A stretch of 64,000 nt of DNA from Erythrophleum ivorense (taxonomy: Eukaryota; Streptophyta; Magnoliopsida; Fabales; Fabaceae): NCBI GenBank assembly GCA_026724425.1, contig JAIUCV010000019.1, forward strand, positions 9,195,141 through 9,259,140, given 5' to 3'. Each line of letters begins with the position of its first letter. Position 1 is the stretch's first letter. The notes under the pieces were generated by a model that saw only the letters and a program-made list of their open reading frames with translations, was not told where the DNA came from and ran no database searches. Of this stretch, positions 33,745 through 45,830 are shown piece by piece. The translations under genes were made by a program, and so were the position numbers.

Positions 33745-36700
33745 CTAGAAGCTGGAAATATGATCCGTACCAACATCAGATGGAAAACTGGTAGTTTTAA
33801 GTTGAAATGCAACAGATTCAGCTAACTTGACTGCATCTGAAACCCTAAGCCTTGTTCCTTGTTGCCCAACAACAGTGGCTGCAACACTAGCTGCTATTTT
33901 ACCTATTCTTTTCACATCTGATATCCCTCTCAGAACACCATACAGAATGCCGGATGCATATGCATCCCCTGCCCCACAAGTGTCCACTGGAAGGCATGGA
34001 GAAGGAGCAATATATACAGTTTCTCCTTTCACGCCTATGTAAGAGCCCCTACGCCCATCAGTGACAGATACTAGGGGAACAAAGAAGCTCAAGTACCTTG
34101 CAGCTGAATCAGAGCTTTCATTTGCATTAAAATTGCAGAGAGCTCTAGCTTCATCGCTGTTTGCAAAGATGATGTCTGCATAGTTCCCAATGATTTCCCT
34201 GACAGATGAATGAAATACATATCATTTATGCGACATATTAGTGTGGCTTCACACTCGTTGGTGACCAAACTGCCTAAACTACTAAGTTAAGATCCATAAG
34301 TATTTTTATTATAATCTTAAACACGTTCACACACAGGTTAGGGCTTGAAGTGTGATCATAATAAAGACTTAGATACCAAATTAATGATCATTTCAACTCA
34401 AAAGCTTAAATTATTACGTGAAGACTTATGAATAGCTTCATTATAATCTTTAATAACACCTACATATATCATAGATTCAAAATGTTAGAAATTTTAGACA
34501 TCATATCCCATTATTCAACTTCGGATTGAATTAATCCACTTACACTATTGGAAAAACAATTGATTTATTTGCTTCTTACAGGTCTGACAAAGAAATCTTC
34601 AATTTTCCCTCATTTCCCTTTCAAAAACTAATAAAAGATGTCTTTTCCCTACAGCTGAACAAGTTGAGATACTGAACATGAACAGAGAGTATAGACAAAA
34701 AATTTACGATGTTTGCTGTATGATCTTATAACATTTTTTCCAAAGACACTACATAGAATGTCCCCGTTGTGGCTTTCCCCCATCAAAGCTGAGTTAATGG
34801 AATCAACACTACATATAATTCGATATTATAATGGATGAGCCATTTTACGAAAGTCAAGTGACAATCTTACCAGAAATCATTGAAGTGTCTCTCGAGACAG
34901 GAGACATCTGAAGCTGTTATTGCGACCAAGGCACCACTCCTGTGAGCTTCCTCACATGCTTTTGTTATCGTTTTGATAGTATCAGGAAGTTCAAATAAAT
35001 AACCTTCAACAACAAGTATGTTGGTCTTGGGAATTATGTTAGCCAAGGATGCGTCATAATTAACAGTTGAAGATGTGCCCTGACATAAGGCAGAAGAAAT
35101 ATTAGCATCTTCATTGATATTTGTATAGTCATACGAAATAAATAAAATTATGAAAATAGAATTAGCATTTTTAAAGGCAAATGCAACTATAAAAGCGCTT
35201 AAGATTCCCCCAAATTGTGGACATCAAAATGTACTGGAAGTAAAGCTTTTTAATGTTTCCAGGTTTAATCAAGGCACTTCAAATCTTTGTCTACATTTCA
35301 CAACAATATTTGGGAGAAAAGGGTACTTCACCACCCGAGAAAGCAGTAATGATTGTGATTTCAAGACTTTGACAACAATCTAATATAGATGTAGGGGATG
35401 TTTGGAAGTTGGAAGGAGAAGGAAAGGGAAGGAATGCAAAGAAAATGAAAGGGGAAAGAAGGAAGAGAAAGGGATGGTTAAACAATAATTTTCCTTCCCT
35501 CATCTGGTGAAATGTCTCTTCCAAAATCTCCCAAATTGGGAGAACATGGTGTATATTAGAATTGAGGAGAATGGAGAGTAAAGAAAAGGAAGGGGAATTT
35601 AATTTGGACATTTTCCTTTTGATTCATATTTAAATAAACATTTTTTTTCTTCCCTTCTCATGCATTCTTCTTAATCCAAATATATTCTAAGAGAAATATA
35701 TATATATATATATATAATATTTAAATCTTAATGTAAAAAAAATATCTAAATTAAAATTTCTCTTCCATTCATGTCCCTAAACATTTTTTTCTTCCCTTCT
35801 CATGCATTCTTCTTAATCCAAATATATTCTAAGAGAAAAATATATATATAATATTTAAATCTTGATGTTAAAAAAAATCTAAATTAAAATTTCTCTTCCA
35901 TTCATGTCTCCATTTTCCTCAATTCAAACATACCCTAAAAAATATAAAGGAGGACTTCAGAGTAGGGCTATAAAACAACCGATCTGTTGATGTACAGTTC
36001 AGATTCAACTCTTATAAAAGCTAGTTCCAGCTTGACTCATTTATTTTAAGCTTGAGCATAACATTAAGCTTGTTTAATTAAACAAGCCAAGCTAGAAAAT
36101 TTGATGATCAGCTTGTGTAGTTCATAAACAACTCACTTAAAAAATAAAATAATATACATATCCAAATATCATATATAATTGTATGTATTATATATATTAT
36201 AAATTATAAATATTTGTTTTAAGTATCATGAAAACTTATTTAGCTCATTAAGCTTATATAGCTCATTTATGTATAATCTTAAGCGGGCTTATACAAGCTG
36301 AGCCCAAGCTTTCATTCAACAAAGCAAGTCAAGGTTGATCACATTTTTGAACTCCTTTAATTTCACAAGCCAAGCTCAAACAACTCGTTCATTAAATGAG
36401 CTGAGCTTGAGAATGCCAACACTAAGCTCATTTACACCCCTACCTAAAATGGATTTTGAAAGGTTAGTTGAAAATCCTTAATTATCCTCTCCTCCTTATT
36501 AAAAATTCCCAAACAAGGAAAAGGTTTCAATGAAACCTTCCTTTTCCTCTTCATTTCCTTCATTATCCCTCATCCAACCATACCTATAAGGACTTCAAAT
36601 TCAAGTCTTGCTCCATTTTAAATTGGCTACTGACCCCCAATCGATATTGAAGAACATGATTGTTTCAGAAAATTATTTCCCAAAAGCATATCTTTGGTTG

Positions 36701-39700
36701 CATAAAATGTTTTAGAAGTGTCATTGCAACATAAATAATTCGGAGATTGATGCTTCAAGAAGAAATAATAATGCACCATATGGTAAATAGTGCACCCAGA
36801 ACATAGCATACCAATGACAAGAATTTCCATATTCATTATACTGTGCTCTTCATAGTCATGCAAACAAACAAATATTTAATATACCCATCAACTTCACAAC
36901 AGAAGAACTCATCAACCTCTATATATTTTAGTTACTCAAATATTTATCTGATTCAACCACATCATGTAGATAGGGAAATCTGATTTTGATAAGCAATAAG
37001 TCCACCACTCAAGAGGCAAGAAGGGGTTAAAAATAAAATAAATGCTAAATTTGTCATCAGTGTATTCACATAGAATCGTCTTATCAAATAACCCTTTAAT
37101 TGCAACAAGGAAGTGGCACGTATTTATATCATAGTATTTTCATTAGTAGCACAATGAACCTGATATGCGAGCATTGTGCGTTGAGCATCTGGAGTTGTGA
37201 GAACTATAACTGTTCCAGTTGTCCCATCTGTGATAGGAGCAGAAAGAAATTGCACATTTGCTCGACGCAACTTTTGCCTGCAAAATTATTAAGAATAAAT
37301 TTAAAAGCAAATTAAATTAATGAGATTTACTTTAACAAAAATAAAGTACAAATATTTCAAATTCATCGTGACTCGCTAAAGGAAATTTAAATATGAAATT
37401 GCAGCAAATAAAGACTTTTCTAGGAGACAGAAGCTTGTTAAAAATATATCATGTGGGATATAAATATGTGGTGTTAGAAATTTTCCTACATGTAGTGGTT
37501 GTAAGAACTGAAGATATATGCTTACTGTGTATTAACCTAACTTTAAAGAATTTTTGTGCATGTCCTAGTATTTGATGATAAACATACCACTCCATCAAAA
37601 AAAGACAAAATGACTGCAAAAACACTTTTTTACAAACTGCTTAGAACGAACAAGAAATGACTGATGGGGAAGGATATGAATATATGAACATATTATGAGA
37701 CATTTAGTTCTTTCTTATGAAGTTGCTTTCCACTATGAATTGTGTTAGAGAACGTCATTCTTGAAGATGTTAAAATGACATGTTTTACCACACATGTTAT
37801 TTAGCAACATTTTAATATTAGTTTTATTATTATTTAGCAGCTTTTTTTAATATTAGTTTTTATTTATTCTAGAAGAAATTAGTTTACTATCATAACTTTC
37901 TATTATGATAGGATAGTTAAAGTTTAAATTTTATCTGTTTCTTAGGTTGTTAGGCTTTAATTATTATTCTTTGCGACCTTGTATTTGGTCAAGATGAGTT
38001 AGTTTTAATTTAAAATTTGTGTCAGCTATTTCCTTGGGATTTTGGATGTTGCAAACTAGCACTCCAACCTCTATTTGTACTCAAACCATTCAGCTTTTAG
38101 TAAATAAGAATTAGAGCATCATTAAACTCAGAAATTCTTCAAATTATTTTGTCCACTATGAGGTGATGAACCTTTTTTGAATTATTTACCATATATACCC
38201 ACGTATATGACTAATGTAGTTTAGATGTCAAAAATTAAGCAAGGAATTTAATAAGAGTAGCTATTGACCGTTTAAACCATGCAGTCAATGCCATTACTTC
38301 AATAATGTCAAACCCCCCTCCCTTCTCCACACTCAACAATATATATATATGTAGTTTCTGAGTCTCTCTTTTGTTTTTTACTTTTTCACAATCTGGATAT
38401 AACCCCTTGCTTGGGCTAGACTTTTCATAACTTTGCTGTGTATTAGAAGCCTAAATAGTGCCCAAAAAAAAAGGCTAGTATGCAAACAGAAGACAACGAA
38501 TATAAAAGGCATATTGAAAAAATTCAAATATTGCCTAGAGAAAACCCAATTAGCAGGAGCAAACCATCTTCCAAGAATCATATACAACCAAGATTTGCCT
38601 ACCATCAAAATTTCTCCTTCAATAGTTCAAATTGTAACCAAATTTCCGACTCATAATTATCAACATCTTCAACTCCCCCTTTCCTAATTTGGTTCAGAAA
38701 TCTAAGGCCCCTTGCAAGGGGCCATAGATTTCTAGAACAGTTATGAGTGACAAGATGTTATAAAGGCCCTCTCTCTCTCTCTCAATATTTTTGTCACGTG
38801 CTATAACAGTTCTGAGGCTCGTAGTAAATGGTTTCTACATCATCTTATTGTGGGGAGTTAATGAAGTTAATGACTTCCACATAGTTTTTTTCACTCTTTT
38901 GGTGACCCACTGGGAACTCTGGGTTCTCCCCTCATTTGGGGGGCTTTTTCTTGATTGGTGTAAAGGTTTTTGAAGAAGTAATCCTGTAGAATTTTATGGA
39001 GATGTGCTTTGTTTGCAATTCTTCGGTGTTTTTGAATTGAAAAGAAGTCTAGAATTTTCAAACCATAGTTTAGACCTTTATCTATTTTGGGACAGGAAGC
39101 ATTTTGCCTCCCTTTTGGCATTCAACTCATGGCCTATTTAGAGACTCATGGACATTCAGCAAGAATGCAGTACTTTGTTACTCAGCTCATGACACCCTGA
39201 CCAATAATTCTATAGAAGCAAGAATGCAGATGGTTTGGTCATGTTGGGAGAAGACCTATAGAAGCCCCAGTTAGGGTAAGTTCTATCGTACAGTTATAAG
39301 ACCTGCAATGTTGTATGGAACTGAGTGTTGGGCAATAAAAAGTCAACAAGAGAATAAGTTCAATGTTGCAGAGATGAGAATGTTGCGTTGGATGAGTGGA
39401 CACACTAGGCGAGATCGGATTAGAAATGAACACATTAGAGAGAAAGTAGAAGTAGCTCCTATTGTGGAAAAGATTGTAGAATCAAGACATAGATGGTTTG
39501 GTCATGTTGGGAGAAGACCTATAGAAGCCCCAGTTAGGAGAGTAGATGAGATGGAGAATAGTCCAATAATTAGAGGTAGAAGAAGACCAAGACAAACTAT
39601 AGGAGAAATTATTAAGAGACTTAGATTTAAATGGTTTGTCTAAAAATATGATTTACGATAGGTGCTTATGGCGTCGATTGATCCATGTAGCCGACCCCAC

Positions 39701-42277
39701 TTAGTGGGAAAAGGCTTTGTTGTTGTTGTTGTTGTTGTAAAAAAAAAAACAGAGGGGGGGGGGAGAGAGAGAAATGCCCATCCTCTATATTTTGTTACTT
39801 TCCTTAGTAATATCTAATGTTTCTAACAAAAAATTATTAAGTTTAAATAAGAAAAAAGGAGAGAACTGGTCTTCAAAACAAATGGAACCATTATATAACA
39901 TACAGTATAACATGATAAACTATATTGATAGGGTATGTTTATGGCACATTGTAAATTTTACCATGCCTGATACTCATTGGTTGCTTAAATTAAGAATTTG
40001 AGTACCAGTAACACAAATTAATAGAACTTGATCTAAGCTTCAATGCACTGCAGCAGCAAAAGGTAGATGATATGGTTAAGCGTATGCAATACAATAACAG
40101 CCTAGAATCTGAAAAACAAAAGGTTTTGATAATCGTTTCTGCGTAAGTATCCTCTTGCCCTCTAGTTTTTTTTTTCTCCCCTCCTCAATTACTCACTATG
40201 ACTTATTTGTACAATATTTTCAATTACTTGCTCAATGTTTTTTTTTTTTTTTGGGGACATGTACAAGCAAACTATCTGATCAATTCTGGTTGCAATGTCT
40301 ACTGATAGGACTGGCTAAAATCATACGACAGCTTTCTGTCAAGGCGCTCAGTGGAAGTTAAACAGATAAGCATCCAAACATCCAAAGAAGATAGAAGACA
40401 AATATATGAAACTTAAGGATATGAGTCAAATAGACTGAAGTTGGAGCATATTCATGTAATTGAATGTGGAGTAATATCCTTATAAGTCAATGCCAACAAA
40501 GCCTGGCTTTTCCCCCTTGGTACCTTCCAGATTAGGTAAACACAACAATACACAATAGAAGGTTTAAAAGAGATCAATCTGAGCAATTGACCAAGTATGT
40601 AAAATCAATAGCAGTAATAACAACGTAATACACAGAAAATTTGCTACAAATACTGTAAGTATATAGCAACAAAATTGATGAGGGGACAAATCATTAGACC
40701 CAGAAATTTGAACAAATGAAAGTTTCTGACGTGTAGAAGAAAACAAAACCAAATTGACTATCTAGAATGATACTGAAACAGGATTACTTGAATTCTAGGA
40801 TAACTATGCTGCACATAAGATAGAAAATTCATGCATTTCATCACAGCATACAAAATTGATGTGGGAATGGAGGTTCCAAATTAAACTATTTTAAACCCTG
40901 AACAAGTTCAAACAACTAATAAGAAAAGTTCAATAACTAAGAAGGCCAACCTGTAGAAGCCACCCAATGGATCACTCCCTACACTGCCTGCCATTGCCAC
41001 ATTTATTATAGGACCTCCAATGGGGCGACTACCAAGCCTTGCCAAGGCAACTAAGCTATTAGACAGAGAACCACCTGCAGCAGCTTTGTAGCTGCAACCA
41101 TCCATAGCCTGCAAAATTCTACCTCTTTCCTCATGATTTACTACCTTCCGTGTTCCCTTCTCTAACCCCAATTTCTTCAAGAACTCTTCATCAACTGTCC
41201 CGGAAAAGTCCACCTAAGAGAATTACCAAAACCAACAAATTTTAGATTCAAACTCTATTACCTGGTGAATATATGTCCCTTAAGCAAACATCAACAGCAA
41301 CTCATCAGACCAAAAAGTATTGGAACATTTTTTTTTATTTAATGGTTTCAAAGCTGGAGAAAAAGGCTTACTGCCAAAGTTTGATTTTTCTGGTTGCCGT
41401 TAACTTTCTTCATACATAGTGATTCTGTTTAGCTGGGAAGGTAACTGAGTTCGCACAAGGAAAGAAAACAATACCAAAGGGCAAGCATACATCCAACAGT
41501 TATTCTATGTACATCCTAATAAAAGCTAGATGCTTAACAAATTTGTCTTAAGTTTTACGTAAGCACCAACTGAAAAGAAATGGCCGCTTTGATCTCCTGA
41601 AATATGCACAAATTCAAAACTATGTAAAAGGGAACTTCGACATCAATGATAGGCGGAGCAGGGGGAGAAATAGAGGGATGAAATGAAGAAATTTCTCAAC
41701 AAAAGGACACGTTCATAATAACATTCCCAAAATTTCTCTTTCTCTAACAACATATATAAGAAGGCTGAAGAAAAAGATTATTAGTGCTAAACCCCAGAAC
41801 TTTCTTGTTAACTACCCGTTCATATATCCTTCAGCAATGAAATATAAATAAAACTCAAAGCAAGCAAAAGGAAATTACCATGGCTTGGCCAAGACCCAAG
41901 ACATCCCATCTTTCAGGCAAAAGTAAGGAGCCAAAATCCTTCTCTTCTTCTTCCTCACCACTATCCCTCTCTTCTTCTTCTTCACCATCATCTTCTCCTT
42001 CCCCTTCACTCCCATTATCACATGCTTTACCCCCAAAGGTGGAAAAAGAAGAACACCTGAAAACCCCACCTCGCTTTATCTTCATGGAAGCTTTCAAAGG
42101 AAGATTCAATTTCTCACTGAGACTGTAATGGCAAATAACAAAGCTGGTGCTATGCGCATGTGAGAATTGTGGAGGATAATAATACAAAAAAGAAGGGTAT
42201 AACGAGAGAGGTGGGATTGGAAAATGGAGAAAGCCGGAAATGTGATGGGGAGAAGAAATAGGAACTGAGAGAGACAT
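33745..42277 (-). CDS. NARA5: pfkB-family carbohydrate kinase, chloroplast, NARA5-like
   Basis: Five exons on the minus strand: 42277-41879, 41213-40951, 37277-37160, 35079-34871 and 34198-33745. Every intron starts GT and ends AG, and phases join cleanly to give 480 residues. Residues 1 to about 75 are Ser/Pro/hydrophobic and look like a chloroplast transit peptide. An acidic Glu/Asp tract follows (about 89-114), then the kinase domain from RWDVLGLGQAM (123-133). The ribokinase-family glycine motif AAAGGSLSN is at 177-185. DTCGAGDAYASG (402-413) carries the anion hole and the catalytic base Asp408. Arabidopsis NARA5 (At4g27600) is a chloroplast protein of similar length required for Rubisco and photosynthetic protein accumulation; its substrate is not established. 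Met65 is a possible later start. All catalytic motifs are present, so the gene appears functional. Introns of 665, 3,673, 2,080 and 672 bp; the two long ones carry transposons. Confidence 0.92.
35392..35937. mobile_element. MITE-like element in intron 3 of the kinase gene
   Basis: The ends are TAGGGGATGTTTG and its inverted counterpart TAGGGTATGTTTG (12 of 13 bases), giving a 546-bp element. It may be flanked by a TA duplication if the outer TA is target. It contains no coding region. Its right part is a tandem duplication (35637-35778 and 35779-35911). A further copy of the terminal-like sequence lies in reverse at about 36500-36590, so the original element could be longer and split by the neighbouring MITE. 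Confidence 0.5.
35637..35911. repeat. Tandem duplication of about 135-142 bp
   Basis: 35637-35778 and 35779-35911 are near identical. Both run from acattttttttcttccc to tctcttccattcatgtc. They differ mainly in the length of an internal TA run and in a few indels. Confidence 0.85.
35963..36442. mobile_element. hAT-type MITE in intron 3 of the kinase gene
   Basis: 480 bp with ends TAGGGCTATAAA and, inverted, TAGGGGTGTAAATGAGC. The TAGGGGTGTAAAxGAGC terminus and an interior full of aagcttg and gagctc-type words are characteristic of a very common plant hAT MITE. The 8-bp flanks match poorly (4 of 8), so the duplication has decayed or the exact end is off by a base or two. Confidence 0.5.
39228..39750 (+). 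mobile_element. 5'-truncated RTE-type LINE in intron 2 of the kinase gene
   Basis: The plus strand encodes the C-terminal end of a plant non-LTR reverse transcriptase (readable from 39276 to 39643): MLYGTECWAIKSQQ, MRMLRWMSGHTRRDRIRN and RWFGHVGRRPIEAPVRR. After it comes the conserved 3' end CATGTAGCCGACCCCACTT (39685 onward), then (TTG)n and an A-run, as in plant RTE elements. It lies opposite to the host gene. The 48 bases at its 5' edge (39228-39275) repeat 39491-39538 exactly, so the 5' end is rearranged. Confidence 0.75.
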
Positions 42278-42399
42278 CCTATTGCTAGAAGGTTCTCTCT
42301 CCTAAACCCCTCAAATTTGATCCCTGTCTCTCCAACGCTCTCTGTTTTCGCAGGAGAGCTTGTGGGAAATGGAACATCCCAAGACGGCAGCATGTCCAT
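42106..42399 (-). other. Upstream open reading frame overlapping the kinase start
   Basis: A 97-codon frame starts at 42399, 122 bases before the kinase ATG at 42277. It runs through it in a different frame. If transcription starts above 42399 this would be a large overlapping uORF; if it starts below, it is not transcribed. No TATA box decides this. No protein family is recognised, so it is listed only as a possible regulator of translation. Confidence 0.25.
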
Positions 42400-45149
42400 G
42401 ACACAAACGAAGCGACGATAAGGAGGTTGACTATGAAATTACATATTTACCCTCGGTTCGGACAGTTACCAGAGCTTCTCGACCACAGAGTCTAACGACT
42501 ATGTAGCCTTCGGGGCTAACAGGTCAACTTCTGCCTATTTTAACATTTTTTAAATTTAACTAAAAAATAAAATTTTCCCACCTAAAAAAACATTGTGATT
42601 TTTTTTTTTCTAACAACAGCAGAGAGTATGACAATTCTAAAAGAAATTTAATTTTGTTGACTATTTCGAGTCGCCATTCTCCTATATTTTCCTTGTTTTT
42701 CTTTTGTTTGAGAACTTACTTCTATTTTAATTTATTTAAACATTTTAGCTTAAATAAGATTTTATTTTGTTATCCCTTTATTGTAGTAATTAATGATTTG
42801 GAATGTTAATTTTGGAAACAAATAACAAGTAATGTCAATTCCCTTCGCTATTAAACACTACAGAAGATAGGTTTTGTCGGAAACCAAATTTTAAAAATTC
42901 TAAAATCCATTCTAGAGTTCCAATCTCATTAAAATAGAGGCTCGTTGGCTATTTTTCACATCCTACCTCATAACTTTGCAGGTTTCTTTTCTTCTGCTGC
43001 AAACCTCATTCTGGCCCCATCTCAAAACTGAAAATGATCCTGAAACATGAAATCACTACGAATCAAATTCATGAAAAGAGGTTTTAAGAACATTTGCCAA
43101 TCACTAAGTTACAAATTTGTTTTTAATATATATATATATATACAACACATTATATATATTATATCTAATTGGTTTTGTTTGAAGGAAACTGCATTAGAAA
43201 GATGAATTTCAATGTTATTAAATCTTGTGAATTGTGAGCCAATCATGGGGTAAGTCTTTGACCAATATATAATGTTATTAAATTTTTATTTAAAATTCCT
43301 AAAATACTAGAAATTTACTAATTTTGTTATTAAATGACAATGATCTTAGGATGAATATAAGTAAGATGCAGAAAGATTTACCCCATAACTGATGCAGTTT
43401 AAATTTTTATTTTAAATTCTCTATATAAGACTTTTAAAAAGTGAAGTACTAGAACAAAAGGATACTAACAAAATAAATATTTAAAAGAAATATTTTCACA
43501 TTGATGTTTAAAATCATAATATTTTTTATTAGAGCCTTAATATCAACTATCTTAAGTAGATTTTACTAGTTAAAAGTTGTGAAATAATCTAAGAGATTAA
43601 TGCACCTAGTAATCATTCATGCAAAGGAAGAAGAATATACACTTTTCATACAGCAGGAGCTTTATATTGGGGAGGAGATTAGAAAATATTTTTTTTCGTA
43701 AGGAAATAAAAGAAAAAAATTACATGTGACAATATTTAATAAGATTCCAACATATATATAATTTATGTAATATATATAAAAGAAACTGTCATTCAATCTT
43801 GACTCACTCAGTGAGTTTTCTTTTTTCTTTTTTTTATTTTTGGGCCTTTTTATATGGAAGATGTTTATATTAAGGATTAGCAATAAAGCTGAATTAATAT
43901 AAATGGTAAGGTTTATGGTACAAATGTGAGAATAAATTATGTAAAAATTTTATTTAAATTGGATTTTTTATTAAATACATATTTTAAAAAAAATTAGTTT
44001 GGATCTCCAAATTTTGACATTTTTATTTCATTACTTCAAGTATATCTTTTATTCAATAAAATTCTCATATTAGGCTTGTTAAACTATGTTGTTTGTAAAA
44101 CCTTTGAAGGACATCTATTTATAAGTTTTCTTAAGAGTAAGCTAGTAATGGATTAGTTTGTAAGGATCTGCCAATATGATATGTAATTTAAATAGATTAT
44201 GACATGTATCTTCTTTTAACCTAAATAAATTTAATTAGTATATGTGAGTTAATAGTTTGTAGACATGTATAACATGTAATCTAAATAATATATGTGACTA
44301 TTGATTTAATAGTATATGTAAAATATATTATAAAATTTGATTATTATTAGACTTTAATTATCTCATTTTAATGGAATCAATATAATCTTTCAACATTTTG
44401 TAGCTAATTCTTATACATTTATTTATTTGGATTAGATGAATTTTTTTTGTGATAAATAAACAAATAAGATTATTATTAATTTAACCAAGATTGAATTAAG
44501 GTATGTAGTTAGAAATTTATATAAAAATATATTAAATATATTCTTAATAAAAAATAAAGTAATAAATGTTAAGAATATATTTCTATTACGTATTATTATT
44601 TATATTATTTTCTATATAATAGTTTGTTCTAATGTAACAAAGCAACATAATTAAAGCAATCGTCATGCAATAGTTTATACCTAACACATCTTAGGTTCAA
44701 ATCTTACTATGATTAATTTTGTAGATTTATATTGTATGAGGTAACAAGGCACACACTAGGGCCACTCAACCTTAAACTTGAACTGCAAAAATTGGATTCT
44801 CTTAAAATTTGTCTCATTATCCAATTAACCATTGACTTGCCTAACCTAAACAAGAATGATATAGGTTAGGTGCCCATAGGTTAGATCCAAATTTCCATCC
44901 CTAGCACCAATGGCAAAAAAGCCAATCAACTAAAGAAATATAAAGCAAGAACAAATAAAATGTGACATTAGCAATTTGAGAAGTTAGTCATCTCTCTCTC
45001 TAATTCACTAAATTTTCTATTAGTTTATATGTTTGGATGAGGAATAATGGAAGACGAGGAAAGAAAATTAGTCTTATGGCTACCTATTTACAAAACCAAT
45101 CCTATTAGTTTTTAATACAAGTGCATGTAGGAAAGACCTAGCTATATAA
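42400..45149. other. Upstream region of the kinase gene and AT-rich spacer
   Basis: 42400-42540 is the likely promoter region of the minus-strand kinase gene; no clear TATA box was found. The rest is AT-rich with a TA run at 43127-43142 and no coding region recognised on either strand. Confidence 0.4.
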
Positions 45150-45650
45150 TTGCAAATGAATTGTCTTTTAACCATCTTGAAAGAAAGGGGTTTTCAAACA
45201 TTATAAGTATTGTACAACTCATGTTTCCAATCCCATCTCCCATGACAATTGCTAAAGATTGTTGGAATTTGTATTTACAAGAGAAAACAAGTTAAAGAAG
45301 GCATTGCTGAAGGGATATTAAAGTGCTTCAACCACTAATCATTGGACTTCAATCCAAATCTTAAATTATCTTTAGTACACATCTCATTGATAATGATTGA
45401 AAGTTGCATAGAGGATTTTAAACTTCTGCCAAATTGAGAACCGTAAGGGTGAAACAATTAAGGAGGTAATTAAGTCATGTCTTCTTGAATGGGGTATAGA
45501 GAACATTTTCACCATTACAATTGATAATACTAGCTCGAATCATGTTGTTGTATCCTATTTGAGGAGAAAAATAAATGGTTGAAATAAAGGTATTTTATGA
45601 TGATAATTTCTCCATGTTAGATGTGTTGCTCATATTTTGAACTATTGGAA
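45150..45650 (+). pseudogene. hAT transposase relic
   Basis: Pieces of a plant hAT (ricesleeper-like) transposase can be read in changing frames. They are ANELSFNHLERKGFSN, then PSPMTIAKDCWNLYLQEK, and after a gap GETIKEVIKSCLLEWGI followed by IFTITIDNTSSNHVVVSYL. The last matches the conserved 'W.I...FTITVDNASSN' catalytic-core segment. Near 45640 a LDVLLIF-type run sits where the family has the 'CAHILNL' motif. The N-terminal BED finger and the C-terminal dimerisation domain are missing. Terminal repeats were not found. Confidence 0.6.
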
Positions 45651-45689
45651 TATTAGGTTGTCCAAATAAACTGACCAAATACCTAGTAG

Positions 45690-45830
45690 ATAAATTGTTT
45701 ACAGTAGGCAAAATTACTATAATATTTAAAATTTTTATAGTATAATTTTTTCTCATAGTTAAAATTTTTGTTCTCTCAATTATAATTTTTAGATATCTTA
45801 CATCATATTTTATTCTTAAAAAAAACCTTA
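45690..45830. repeat. Short AT-rich repeat sharing its core with the 62-kb foldback element
   Basis: TATAATTTTTTCTCATAGTTAAAATTTTT and the following bases resemble the core of the foldback element at about 62390-62445. Probably a decayed relative. Boundaries are uncertain. Confidence 0.3.

Noticed and set aside
38767..39780. CT, G and GA homopolymer-like runs around the LINE
   Set aside because: Simple low-complexity sequence, with no sign of function beyond the LINE tail.
41875..42128. Other open frames across kinase exon 1
   Set aside because: The GAA/GAG repeat keeps several frames open. Only the 42277 frame joins in phase to exon 2 and the kinase motifs.
44757..44904. Possible short hAT MITE ending TTTCCATCCCTA
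   Set aside because: The right end looks like a hAT terminus, but the left end TAGGGCCACTC matches poorly and the 8-bp flanks agree at only about 5 of 8 positions.
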